A stretch of DNA of 64,000 nucleotides from an uncultured Eubacterium sp. (GTDB lineage: Bacteria; Bacillota; Clostridia; Oscillospirales; Acutalibacteraceae): contig CAJOJV010000003.1 in assembly GCA_905234995.1 (NCBI GenBank), forward strand, positions 1-64,000, in the 5' to 3' direction. Made by a program: the position numbers and the translations under genes. Of the stretch, positions 10,262 to 19,309 are shown in pieces. Within the stretch, counting starts at the first letter, position 1. Each line of letters begins with the position of its first letter. Under the pieces are notes generated by a model. It saw only the letters and a list, made by a program, of their open reading frames with translations. It was not told the DNA's origin and made no database searches.

Positions 10262-10388
10262 TAAGTAATGATATGCAGCTTCGCAGTATGATATAATATC
10301 CGTTCCTTCATACACCGCAGGCGTATATCATACGTTCCGATAGGAACGTATATCATTAAAAAACCGTTCCGATAGGAACGGTTTTTTT
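10262..10388. repeat. REP/MITE-like palindromic intergenic repeat cluster
   Basis: atgatatgcagcttcgcagtatgatat...cgcaggcgtatatcat; cgttccgataggaacg occurs twice within ~35 nt, the second copy inside a terminator-like hairpin (aaaaaccgttccgataggaacggttttttt). Confidence 0.6.
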
Positions 10389-10392
10389 CTGG

Positions 10393-10463
10393 AGGCACCA
10401 CCCAGATTTGAACTGGGGATAAAGGCTTTGCAGGCCTCTGCCTTACCCCTTGGCTATGGTGCC
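10393..10463 (-). tRNA. tRNA-Cys (anticodon GCA)
   Basis: GGCACCATAGCCAAGGGGTAAGGCAGAGGCCTGCAAAGCCTTTATCCCCAGTTCAAATCTGGGTGGTGCCT; cloverleaf arms complete; CCA not encoded. Confidence 0.95.
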
Positions 10464-10498
10464 TAATATAATGGGCACTAATGAATAGTGCCCGTTGG

Positions 10499-10571
10499 AG
10501 CGGATTACGAGACTCGAACTCGCCACCTCCACCTTGGCAAGGTGGCGCTCTACCGGATGAGCTAAATCCGC
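10499..10571 (-). tRNA. tRNA-Gly (anticodon GCC)
   Basis: GCGGATTTAGCTCATCCGGTAGAGCGCCACCTTGCCAAGGTGGAGGTGGCGAGTTCGAGTCTCGTAATCCGCT. Confidence 0.95.
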
Positions 10572-10579
10572 AAATATGG

Positions 10580-10652
<73 letters not shown>

Positions 10653-10661
10653 ACACAGTGG

Positions 10662-10735
10662 CGACCCGGAACGGACTTGAACCGTCGACCTCCTGCGTGA
10701 CAGGCAGGCGTTCTAACCAGCTGAACTACCGGGCC
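10662..10735 (-). tRNA. tRNA-Asp (anticodon GTC)
   Basis: GGCCCGGTAGTTCAGCTGGTTAGAACGCCTGCCTGTCACGCAGGAGGTCGACGGTTCAAGTCCGTTCCGGGTCG. Confidence 0.95.
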
Positions 10736-10739
10736 AAAT

Positions 10740-10844
10740 GGTAGGAACAACAGGGCTCTCCTCTCTGGCTATCAAACAGTCCACCGGACTGTTCTCCCAA
10801 TCGGCTCACGATGCGAGCCTCTTGGAGCTCGTTTCTCGCCCTGT
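10740..10844. repeat. tRNA-Val-linked structured element ending in a partial copy of the tRNA-Val 3' end
   Basis: ggtaggaacaacagggctc (10740-10758) matches tRNA-Val 3' end ggtgggaacaacagggctc (10884-10902) at 18/19; acagggc (10750-10756) pairs with gccctgt (10838-10844); internal hairpins acagtccaccggactgt and ggctcacgatgcgagcc. Confidence 0.7.
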
Positions 10845-10881
10845 AAAAAAAACAGCGGTTACACAATTGTGTAACCGCTTC
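10845..10881 (-). terminator. terminator-like hairpin downstream of tRNA-Val
   Basis: Minus strand AAGCGGTTACACAATTGTGTAACCGCTGTTTTTTTT. Confidence 0.8.
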
Positions 10882-10885
10882 GTGG

Positions 10886-10958
10886 TGGGAACAACAGGGC
10901 TCGAACCTGTGACCCTCTGCTTGTAAGGCAGATGCTCTCCCAGCTGAGCTATGCTCCC
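10886..10958 (-). tRNA. tRNA-Val (anticodon TAC)
   Basis: GGGAGCATAGCTCAGCTGGGAGAGCATCTGCCTTACAAGCAGAGGGTCACAGGTTCGAGCCCTGTTGTTCCCA. Confidence 0.95.
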
Positions 10959-11026
10959 ATCTGTTGCGGTTGCAACGAAAATAATAATACTATAATTTAA
11001 TATAATTGTCAACACTTTTTTGAAAT

Positions 11027-11905
11027 TTAATTGGCGTTTTTTATAAGCTCACGGATTTCCTCCGGAGTGAAAATATACACCTTATCGCAGAAATGGCACT
11101 CAACCTTTGTATCCTCTTTACTATCAGCCATATCCTGCAATGCTTCCTTGCCCGTCGTAAGCAGAGCCTTTACTACCCTTTCTCTTGAACAGTTGCATTT
11201 ATATGTGAATTCACTTTCATCAAGCTTTTCAACATTCATTCCCTTCATTGCCCTTTTGGCAATATCATCGGCGGTTAGTCCGCTTTGAAGCATCTGAGTA
11301 ATTGAAGGAATATCAGAAAGCGCTTTTTCAATTGCAGAAATGGTTTCTTCCGGACAACCGGGCAAAAGCTGAATTAAAAATCCGCCTGCACAGCTTACGC
11401 TCAAATCAGGATTAACGAGAACTCCGAGAGCACAAACGGTGGGAGTTTGCTCTGAAACGGCAAAGTAATTTGTTATATCCTCCGCAATCTCTCCGCTGAC
11501 GATTTCCGTTGCGCCGGTAAACGGCTCATTAAGCCCTAAATCCTTAAGAACATAAAGATAACCGCTTGAGCCGACTGCGCCTTTAACGTCAAGCTTGCCC
11601 TTGTCGTTAAGCGGCATTTCAACGATGGGATTCTGAACGTATCCCCTTGCGTTACCGCCACTGTCAGATACGGCAATAAGTGAACCCGTCGGACCGTCGC
11701 CGTTGAAGCGAAGCGTTATTGAATCGTTATCGCCTTTAAGCATTGCGCCCATCATTGAGGCGGCGGTAAGAAGCCTTCCGAGCGCGGCTGATACAACCGC
11801 AGAGGTCTTATGAATACGCTCCATTTCCGCAACCATATCGGTTGAATCGGCAGCAATAACATAGGCACTGCCGTCCTCAGTTATATATCTTACAAGCATT
11901 CCCAT
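11027..11905 (-). CDS. hslO: Redox-regulated chaperone Hsp33
   Basis: 292 aa; C-terminal zinc motif CNCS...CHFC; RYITEDGSAYVIAADST start; TAASMMGAMLKGD. Confidence 0.95.
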   Translation of the reverse strand: MGMLVRYITEDGSAYVIAADSTDMVAEMERIHKTSAVVSAALGRLLTAASMMGAMLKGDNDSITLRFNGDGPTGSLIAVSDSGGNARGYVQNPIVEMPLNDKGKLDVKGAVGSSGYLYVLKDLGLNEPFTGATEIVSGEIAEDITNYFAVSEQTPTVCALGVLVNPDLSVSCAGGFLIQLLPGCPEETISAIEKALSDIPSITQMLQSGLTADDIAKRAMKGMNVEKLDESEFTYKCNCSRERVVKALLTTGKEALQDMADSKEDTKVECHFCDKVYIFTPEEIRELIKNAN

Positions 11906-11908
11906 AAG

Positions 11909-12646
11909 CTAAATCCTTTCACAAACAAAGTATATACGTTCTGACTTTTCATCAGGTGCATTTTTTGTTAAATCATCATATATCTTAACATTCTTGAAAT
12001 ACGGTGCAAGAGCTTCCAACAGCACCTCTGTTTCATAAGCAGTTTCAATAAACTCCTCAGAGTAACGCTTATAGCTGCCGTTATCCTGCAATGCAAAGAT
12101 GTCGAGCAGCATACGCACCTTATTATCCGCTAATAGCTCATTATCCCAGGAGAGAAAATATTCATCCTCATCAAAAACAAAAGTGTTGTCCGCAAGAACA
12201 TAATTATGCTTATAAACGGTGTTAACGTCAAAGATGAAAACGCCGCCGCTTTTCATCGAATCATAAATATTTTTAAAGGTGCTTTTAACGTCCTCAAGGC
12301 ATTCAAGATGATTTACGGAATCAAGGCAGCATATGCAGGCATCAACCGGCTCTGCAAGGCTGAATTCCTGCATTTTAGCTTTAATCAGAGGAACTTTACC
12401 GTTACACTTAAAAGATGCTATTTCAAGCATTTCAGAGCTTAAATCGATTCCGATTACGTCAAAGCCCTTGTCACAAAACAACTTAGAAAAAGTACCCGTA
12501 CCGCAGGCAAGGTCAAGCAGCGTTGCGCCGCGCTTTATATTATAATCAGCAAAAAGGTCAGAAATGTAATCACTTCTGACCTTATAATTGATATTTTCAG
12601 TTAAATCATCGTAAACCTTAGCGAAATAATTATAACTCATCTTCAC
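11909..12646 (-). CDS. Class I SAM-dependent methyltransferase
   Basis: LLDLACGTGTFSKLFCDKGFDVIGIDLSSEML motif I/II. Confidence 0.88.
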   Translation of the reverse strand: MKMSYNYFAKVYDDLTENINYKVRSDYISDLFADYNIKRGATLLDLACGTGTFSKLFCDKGFDVIGIDLSSEMLEIASFKCNGKVPLIKAKMQEFSLAEPVDACICCLDSVNHLECLEDVKSTFKNIYDSMKSGGVFIFDVNTVYKHNYVLADNTFVFDEDEYFLSWDNELLADNKVRMLLDIFALQDNGSYKRYSEEFIETAYETEVLLEALAPYFKNVKIYDDLTKNAPDEKSERIYFVCERI

Positions 12647-12938
12647 TGTTTAATCTTTCAAAAATCTTATCGTAGCCGTCACAGCCGTACTGCAGGCTTC
12701 TGTTAACGCGGCTGATTGTTGCAGTAGAAGCGCCTGTTGCGGCAACGATATCCGTGTAAACGCTTTTCTCGGAAAGCATTTTTGCAACGACAATTCTCTG
12801 AGCGAGAGTCTTTAACTCCTGCACAGTGCACAAATCCTCAAAAAAATCATAGCATTCATCAATATCCTGAAGCTGAAGAACGGCTCTGAAAAGGAAATTG
12901 ATATTATCATTTTCAATTTTTCCGGACATAAATTTCAC
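12630..12938 (-). CDS. TrpR/YerC-YecD family DNA-binding protein
   Basis: 102 aa; LCTVQELKTLAQRIVVAKMLSEKSVYTDIVAATGASTATISRVNRSLQYG. Confidence 0.9.
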   Translation of the reverse strand: MKFMSGKIENDNINFLFRAVLQLQDIDECYDFFEDLCTVQELKTLAQRIVVAKMLSEKSVYTDIVAATGASTATISRVNRSLQYGCDGYDKIFERLNSEDEL

Positions 12939-12984
12939 CTCAAAACATATATTGTATTTAGTTTATCACATTAAAGCCCGAAAG

Positions 12985-13016
12985 TAAAGAAAAATCTCCG
13001 AATAAATCGGAGATTT
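12985..13016 (-). terminator. intrinsic terminator after lysA-like gene
   Basis: Minus strand aaatctccgatttattcggagatttttctt. Confidence 0.75.
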
Positions 13017-13032
13017 AACAATTTGGTAATTT

Positions 13033-14304
13033 TTACGAAAGTAAGTCTTTGTAAATATCAAAGCAATCAAAGGTTGCAAAATAATCCTTAGGAGTTTCTG
13101 CACGCCTGATAAGCTTAACCTCGCCGTTTTCCTTAAGCAGAAGCTCAGCGGATTTCAGCTTGCCGTTATAATTATAGCCCATAGAAAATCCGTGAGCGCC
13201 CGTATCGTGAATGAAAAGAATATCACCCATTTCAATTTCTGGCAGCTTTCTGTCAACGGCAAACTTATCGTTATTCTCGCAGAGAGAGCCGGTAACGTCA
13301 TAAGTATTGGTTAACGGAGCGTTCTCTTTGCCGAGAACAGTGATATGATGATATGCGCCGTACATTGCCGGGCGCATAAGATTAACGGCACAGGCGTCAA
13401 CTCCGATATATTCCTTATAAATATGCTTTTCGTTAATAGCTGTGGTTACAAGCGCACCGAAAGGAGCCATCATATATCTGCCAAGCTCGGTATATATTGC
13501 GATATCGTCCATATCCTCAGGCTTAAGGATTTCATTGTAAACCTTATGAACGCCCTCGCCTATTGCGAAAATATCATTAGGCTCTTCATCAGGAAGATAA
13601 GGAATGCCAATACCGCCCGAAAGATTAATAAACTTTATCTTCACTCCAAGCTCCGTCTTAAGCTTAACGGCAAGTCTGAAAAGAATACCGGCAAGCATCG
13701 GATAATACTCATTTGTAACAGTGTTTGAGCAAAGGAAGGAATGAAGCCCGAATTCCTCAACGCCTTTTTCCTTCATAATCCTGAAAGCTTCAAAAATTTG
13801 CTCCTCGGTCATACCGTATTTAGCGTCGCCCGGATTATCCATTATACCGTTAGACATATGCACAACGCCGCCCGGATTAAAACGGCAGCTCATCTTTTTT
13901 GGAAGTCTGCCGCAGACCTTTTCAACCATCTCAATATGAGTGATATCATCAAGATTAATGATGCCGCCTAAATCACTGCAAAGCTTAAATTCCTCCGGCG
14001 GCGTATCGTTTGATGAGAACATTATATCCTCGCCGACTGCGCCTACAGCCTTTGAAATCATAAGCTCCGTTAATGACGAGCAATCACAGCCGCAGCCGTA
14101 TTCACGCAGAATATTAATCAGAAACGGATTGGGGGTTGCCTTAACCGCAAAAAATTCCTTGTAACCCTCATTCCACGAAAACGCTTTCTTTAAGTTTTCA
14201 ACATTCTGCCTGATTCCCTTTTCATCATAAATATGAAAAGGAGTCGGAAATTCTTTAATAATCTCCTGCGCCTTTTCTTTTGTTAAGAAAGGTGTTTTTG
14301 CCAT
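13033..14304 (-). CDS. Diaminopimelate decarboxylase-like PLP fold type III decarboxylase
   Basis: FFAVKATPNPFLINIL (PLP lysine), CDCSSLTEL, NLSGGIGIPY, ELGRYMMAPFGALVT, DVTGSLCENNDKFA, DTGAHGFSMGYNYNG. Confidence 0.82.
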   Translation of the reverse strand: MAKTPFLTKEKAQEIIKEFPTPFHIYDEKGIRQNVENLKKAFSWNEGYKEFFAVKATPNPFLINILREYGCGCDCSSLTELMISKAVGAVGEDIMFSSNDTPPEEFKLCSDLGGIINLDDITHIEMVEKVCGRLPKKMSCRFNPGGVVHMSNGIMDNPGDAKYGMTEEQIFEAFRIMKEKGVEEFGLHSFLCSNTVTNEYYPMLAGILFRLAVKLKTELGVKIKFINLSGGIGIPYLPDEEPNDIFAIGEGVHKVYNEILKPEDMDDIAIYTELGRYMMAPFGALVTTAINEKHIYKEYIGVDACAVNLMRPAMYGAYHHITVLGKENAPLTNTYDVTGSLCENNDKFAVDRKLPEIEMGDILFIHDTGAHGFSMGYNYNGKLKSAELLLKENGEVKLIRRAETPKDYFATFDCFDIYKDLLS

Positions 14305-14317
14305 ATTTTATCCTCCT

Positions 14318-14905
14318 TTAATTTGCTGATGAAAATGCCTTTTCAATTTCAGCTTTAATTTCATCACTGCCCTGCCCTGTTTCCGAGGAAAACGGAATAT
14401 AGGTGCAAGGATAATCGGCAAGCTCTGTTTCAATTTCCTTTAAGCGAAGATTATATTGTGTTTTTTTCAGTTTATCAGCTTTCGTCAGCGCAACGATATA
14501 TGGTATTTCACTTTGCTTTAAAAATTCAAGCATACCGTAATCGTCAGCAGTCGGCTTATGTCTCATATCAATTAACTGAACAACAAGCGCAATATTTCTC
14601 TCACCCTGAAAATATCCCTCCATAAGCTCCGCAAAACGGGATTTTTCAGCCTTGGAAATCTTTGCATACCCGTAGCCGGGCAAATCAACAAAGCGCTGAT
14701 TATCAACATTATAGAAATTTATTGTGATTGTTTTTCCGGGAACTGCGCTCACACGTGCAAGATTTTTTCTGCCGAAAAGCCTGTTAAGAAGCGAGCTTTT
14801 GCCGACGTTTGATCTGCCCGAAAAAACGACCTCGGGTTTATCGGATTTCGGAAGCTGCGCCGAAATGCCGAATGCCCTGTCAAATTCTGCTTTGTTAAAA
14901 TTCAT
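14318..14905 (-). CDS. engB: Ribosome biogenesis GTP-binding protein YihA/YsxC/EngB
   Basis: FSGRSNVGKSSLLNRLFGRKNLARVSAVPGKT; DLPGYGYAKIS; adjacent to lon/clpX. Confidence 0.95.
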   Translation of the reverse strand: MNFNKAEFDRAFGISAQLPKSDKPEVVFSGRSNVGKSSLLNRLFGRKNLARVSAVPGKTITINFYNVDNQRFVDLPGYGYAKISKAEKSRFAELMEGYFQGERNIALVVQLIDMRHKPTADDYGMLEFLKQSEIPYIVALTKADKLKKTQYNLRLKEIETELADYPCTYIPFSSETGQGSDEIKAEIEKAFSSAN

Positions 14906-14906
14906 A

Positions 14907-17318
14907 TTATTGAGTTATAACCGCCTGGTTTGCAGGCTTATTATCCTTTAATATATTCTTTGTGCTGCTGCCTGCAGTAGGCACATATTCAAGCGCATAA
15001 GGCATAAGCTCTGTGAAGCTTGAAACGGAAATAAAATTAACGTTTGACTTAACCTCTTCTGCAACATCCGCCAAATCCTTAACATTTTCCTCGGGAATAA
15101 TTACAGAGGTGCAGCCCGCCTTATATGCTGCCATTGATTTTTCCTTAAGCCCGCCTATCGGAAGCGCTCTGCCCTTAAGGCTGATTTCACCCGTCATTGC
15201 AATTTCGCGTTTAATCGGAACTGCTGTAAGCTCGGATACGAGCGCAGTCGTTATAGCAAGACCTGCCGACGGACCGTCCTTCGGAATTGCACCCTCGGGA
15301 GCGTGTATATGTATATCCTTATTCTTATAGAATTCGCCGTCGATACCTAAATCATCGGCAATTGAACGAACGTAGGAGACGGAAATCTTTGCGCTTTCCT
15401 TCATCACGTCGCCAAGATTGCCCGTAAGCTCAATCTTGCCCGTTCCGTCTATAACCGAAACCTCAATCGGAAGCAGCGTTCCGCCGACTCTCGTCCAGGC
15501 GAGGCCGTTAACCGTGCCGACAAGATTTTCCTTGCTGATTTTCTCTCTGTTATATTTTTCAACACCGAGATAATCAGCCAGATTTTTAGCGGATATTTTG
15601 CAGCACTTTTCTCCCTCTTCAAGCTTAACGCTTGCCTTTCTGCAAAGAGTGGCGATGCATTTTTCAAGCTTCCTGACTCCGGCTTCGCTTGTGTAAGCCT
15701 CAATCATACGGTAAATCGCATCATCGGAAACTTTCATCTCCTTAGCCGTAAGAAAATGCTTTTTCATTTCCTTTTTAAGCAGATGCTCTTTTGCAATATG
15801 GAATTTTTCCTCAACCGTATATGAACCGAGCTCGATAACCTCCATACGGTCAAGCAGCGGCGCGGGAATGGTTGATAAATCATTAGCAGTTGTGATAAAC
15901 AGCACCTTGCTTAAATCAACCGGGAAATCAATATAATGGTCATTAAAGCTGAAATTCTGCTCAGGGTCAAGCGCTTCAAGAAGCGCAGAAGCAGGGTCAC
16001 CCTTATAATCGTTGCCGACCTTATCAATTTCATCAAGCAGAATAATCGGATTCATAACGCCGCTTTTAATTACGGCATCAATAATTCTGCCGGGCATTGC
16101 GCCGATATAAGTGCGCCTGTGTCCTCTTATTTCAGCCTCATCATGAATACCGCCGAGGGCAACGCGAACGTATTTTCTGTTCATACTTTTTGCAAGGCTT
16201 TTAACAATTGAGGTTTTGCCGACTCCGGGAGGACCTGCAAAGCAGAGTATCTGCCCCGAAAAATCGGGATTGCGCTTGAATACCGCAAGGGATTCAACGA
16301 TTCTTTCCTTAACCTTATCAAGCGAATAATGCTCCTTATCAAGCAGCTTTCTGCTCTTTTCAAGATTAATTGAATCCTTTGTGAACTTGCCAAAGGGTAT
16401 TTCAAGGCATTTATCAAGATACGTTCTGACAACCGTACCCTCATGCGAGCCTGAGGGCATTTTTGCAAGCTTTGAACATTCCTTTAAAAGCTTTTCCTTA
16501 ATTTCATCACTGCAATTAAGCTTTTCAATCTTTTCCCTGTACTCCTCAGCCTCTTCAATCGGATTATCGCTTTCACCGAGAGCCTCGCCGATTACGCGCA
16601 TTTCCTCACGAAGATAATACTCGCGCTGATTTTTATCAATGCTGTCCTGAACCTTTTCGTGGATTTCATTTTCAATTTCAAGAGTTGCATTTTCCTTTGA
16701 AATAATCAGGAAAAGCTTAGCGAGCCTCTGAATAACGGAAAGCTCCTCAAGAATAATCTGCTTATCGGTGAAATCAAAAAAGCAATTAGTGCAGATATAA
16801 TCGCTTAATTTACTGCCGTCGTTAATCGCAAGCACCTTGAGCTTAACGTCATTTGAAATTTTCGGAACAAGCGAAGCGTAATGCTCAAATTCCTCCTTAA
16901 GCACCTTACAGTAAGCCTCTTCCTCGTTCAAATCAATCGCAGGCTGCTCGTGCAGCAGCTCAAGAGAGCCCATAACGAACGGTCTTGACTGAGAAAATGA
17001 AACTATTCTTGCTCTCTGCCTGCCCTCTACAACCACGCGAAGATTATCGGAATTAGGAATTCGCACCATCTGTTTTACTTCGCAGATAACGCCGACTTCA
17101 AATAAATCGTCAATTGTCGGCTCATCGACAGCAGGGTCAATTTGAGAAACAATAAACACCTTCTGGCTTGATTTCATCGCCTCGCGAAGCGCGCTGATGC
17201 TCTTTTTTCTGCCTACGTCAAAATGAAGCACCATCTCGGGAAAAACGACAAGCCCCCTGAGAGGAATAACGGGCATATCAATATATGTATTATTCGTAAT
17301 AATATCTTCCAAGCTCAT
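14907..17318 (-). CDS. lon: ATP-dependent protease Lon
   Basis: N-terminal LON domain; FAGPPGVGKTSIVKSLAKSMNR; IHAPEGAIPKDGPSAGLAI catalytic Ser region. Confidence 0.97.
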   Translation of the reverse strand: MSLEDIITNNTYIDMPVIPLRGLVVFPEMVLHFDVGRKKSISALREAMKSSQKVFIVSQIDPAVDEPTIDDLFEVGVICEVKQMVRIPNSDNLRVVVEGRQRARIVSFSQSRPFVMGSLELLHEQPAIDLNEEEAYCKVLKEEFEHYASLVPKISNDVKLKVLAINDGSKLSDYICTNCFFDFTDKQIILEELSVIQRLAKLFLIISKENATLEIENEIHEKVQDSIDKNQREYYLREEMRVIGEALGESDNPIEEAEEYREKIEKLNCSDEIKEKLLKECSKLAKMPSGSHEGTVVRTYLDKCLEIPFGKFTKDSINLEKSRKLLDKEHYSLDKVKERIVESLAVFKRNPDFSGQILCFAGPPGVGKTSIVKSLAKSMNRKYVRVALGGIHDEAEIRGHRRTYIGAMPGRIIDAVIKSGVMNPIILLDEIDKVGNDYKGDPASALLEALDPEQNFSFNDHYIDFPVDLSKVLFITTANDLSTIPAPLLDRMEVIELGSYTVEEKFHIAKEHLLKKEMKKHFLTAKEMKVSDDAIYRMIEAYTSEAGVRKLEKCIATLCRKASVKLEEGEKCCKISAKNLADYLGVEKYNREKISKENLVGTVNGLAWTRVGGTLLPIEVSVIDGTGKIELTGNLGDVMKESAKISVSYVRSIADDLGIDGEFYKNKDIHIHAPEGAIPKDGPSAGLAITTALVSELTAVPIKREIAMTGEISLKGRALPIGGLKEKSMAAYKAGCTSVIIPEENVKDLADVAEEVKSNVNFISVSSFTELMPYALEYVPTAGSSTKNILKDNKPANQAVITQ

Positions 17319-17387
17319 AATACCACCGTATATTATTAATGCTTTAATCAGCTAAAATATGTTTTATTATATAATATAAATAATTAA

Positions 17388-17412
17388 AAGGCAAGAAAAA
17401 TCTTGCCTTTTA
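17388..17412 (-). terminator. intrinsic terminator after clpX
   Basis: Minus strand aaggcaagatttttcttgccttttaatta. Confidence 0.7.
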
Positions 17413-17416
17413 AAAA

Positions 17417-18697
17417 TTATGCATTCTTTAAATCAGAAGCCTTTAAAATCTTAGCCGTTTTAGAGGGGTTGCGAAGAATTATCGGCTCAGCGCCGTTACG
17501 CACGCAATCCTCGGTAATGATAATTTTTTCAATAGAATAGTCGCTCGGCGTGTTGAACATAAGATTTTTCAGCACGTTTTCAAGCACGCTGCGGAGTCCT
17601 CTTGCGCCGGTATTTCTTTCAAGCGTTATATCAGCAATCGCCGAAAGCGCGTCCTTCTTAAACTCAAGAGCAACATCGTCAAGCTCAAAGAGCTTTGAAT
17701 ACTGCTTAACGATTGAGTTTTTCGGCTCGGTCATAATTCTGACGAGTGCATCCTTATCAAGATTATCAAGCACGGTAATTACGGGAATTCTGCCTATAAG
17801 CTCGGGAATCAAGCCGTATTTCACCAAATCATGCTGAATAGCCTGATGAAGGATTTTTTCCTCTGAAATCTCTTCACTGTCAATATTAGCACCGAAACCC
17901 ATTGCTTTAGAGCCGATACGCTTTGAAATTATCTTATCAATGCCGTCAAAAGCGCCGCCGCAGATAAACAAAATATTGGTTGTGTCAATCTGAATGAATT
18001 CCTGCTGCGGATGCTTTCTGCCGCCTCCCGGAGGTACGTTTGAAACCGTTCCCTCAAGGATTTTCAGAAGCGCCTGCTGAACGCCCTCGCCGCTGACGTC
18101 GCGCGTGATTGAGCGGTTTTCCGATTTACGGGAAATCTTATCAATCTCATCAACGTAAATAATTCCGCGCTGCGCCTTTTCAATATCAAAATCAGCAGCC
18201 TGAATCAAACGGAGCAAAATGTTTTCAACGTCCTCGCCAACGTAGCCTGCCTCAGTCAAAGTCGTTGCGTCGGCAATTGCAAAAGGCACGTTGAGTATTT
18301 TCGCAAGCGTCTGTGCAAGCATCGTTTTACCGACGCCCGTGGGTCCGAGTAAAAGAATATTGCTTTTCTGCAGCTCAACGTCATTGGTTGCATTTGAATA
18401 AATGCGCTTATAATGATTATATACAGCCACGGAAAGCGCTTTCTTAGCTTCGTCCTGACCGATAACGTATTCATCAAGCTTTTTCTTAATCTCAGTCGGC
18501 TTGGGAAGCACGATATCGTTATCGCCCGCGGATTTCTTTTCCTCAGGTGCAGACCGCGCAATAAGGTCATTACAAAGCGCAATGCATTCATCGCAAATAA
18601 ACACTCCGGGACCCTCGATAAGCTTATGCACCATCTGCTCTGACTTACCGCAGAAGGAGCATCTTGCAACCTGACCTCTCATATCGTCTCTTGGCAT
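17417..18697 (-). CDS. clpX: ATP-dependent Clp protease ATP-binding subunit ClpX
   Basis: Zinc finger [47 protein letters not shown]. Confidence 0.97.
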   Translation of the reverse strand: MPRDDMRGQVARCSFCGKSEQMVHKLIEGPGVFICDECIALCNDLIARSAPEEKKSAGDNDIVLPKPTEIKKKLDEYVIGQDEAKKALSVAVYNHYKRIYSNATNDVELQKSNILLLGPTGVGKTMLAQTLAKILNVPFAIADATTLTEAGYVGEDVENILLRLIQAADFDIEKAQRGIIYVDEIDKISRKSENRSITRDVSGEGVQQALLKILEGTVSNVPPGGGRKHPQQEFIQIDTTNILFICGGAFDGIDKIISKRIGSKAMGFGANIDSEEISEEKILHQAIQHDLVKYGLIPELIGRIPVITVLDNLDKDALVRIMTEPKNSIVKQYSKLFELDDVALEFKKDALSAIADITLERNTGARGLRSVLENVLKNLMFNTPSDYSIEKIIITEDCVRNGAEPIILRNPSKTAKILKASDLKNA

Positions 18698-18709
18698 AAT
18701 AAACTCCGA

Positions 18710-19291
18710 TTATCTCTTATCAATTACCTTATCAACAAGCCCGTATTCCAGAGCTTCCTGAGCGGTTAACCAATTATCACGGTCCGTATCCCTTGCAAGC
18801 TCCTCAACGGTTTTGCCGCAGTTTGCAGCCATAATAGTGTTAAGCTTCTGCTTAGTTCTGATAATATGATTTGCAGCAATCTCAATTTCGGTTGCCTGAC
18901 CCTTGGTCTGACCGAGCGGCTGATGAATCATAACCTCAGCATTAGGAAGGCAGATTCTCTTGCCCTTAGCGCCGCTTGAAAGCAGGAACGCGCCCATTGA
19001 AGCAGCCATGCCGATGCAGATTGTGGAAACGTCGCACTTAATGTACTGCATCGTATCATAAATCGCCATACCGTCCGTTACGGAGCCGCCGGGGGAATTA
19101 ATGTAAAGGCTGATATCCTTTTCACTGTCCTGTCCCTCAAGGAAAAGCAGCTGCGCAACAACGAGTGAAGCAGTGGTTGCATTAACTTCATCTGAAAGAA
19201 CGATAATTCTGTCATTCAGAAGTCTTGAAAAAATATCCATTGAGCGTTCGCCGTTACCGCTCTGCTCAATAACATAAGGTACTAATGCCAT
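18710..19291 (-). CDS. clpP: ATP-dependent Clp protease proteolytic subunit
   Basis: [46 protein letters not shown]. Confidence 0.97.
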   Translation of the reverse strand: MALVPYVIEQSGNGERSMDIFSRLLNDRIIVLSDEVNATTASLVVAQLLFLEGQDSEKDISLYINSPGGSVTDGMAIYDTMQYIKCDVSTICIGMAASMGAFLLSSGAKGKRICLPNAEVMIHQPLGQTKGQATEIEIAANHIIRTKQKLNTIMAANCGKTVEELARDTDRDNWLTAQEALEYGLVDKVIDKR

Positions 19292-19309
19292 CTAAATCAC
19301 AATCCTTAA

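Noticed and set aside
12630-12938. Candidate tryptophan repressor controlling a trp operon
   Set aside because: Matches the broader YerC/YecD family found in Firmicutes; no trp genes nearby, so trpR was not assigned.
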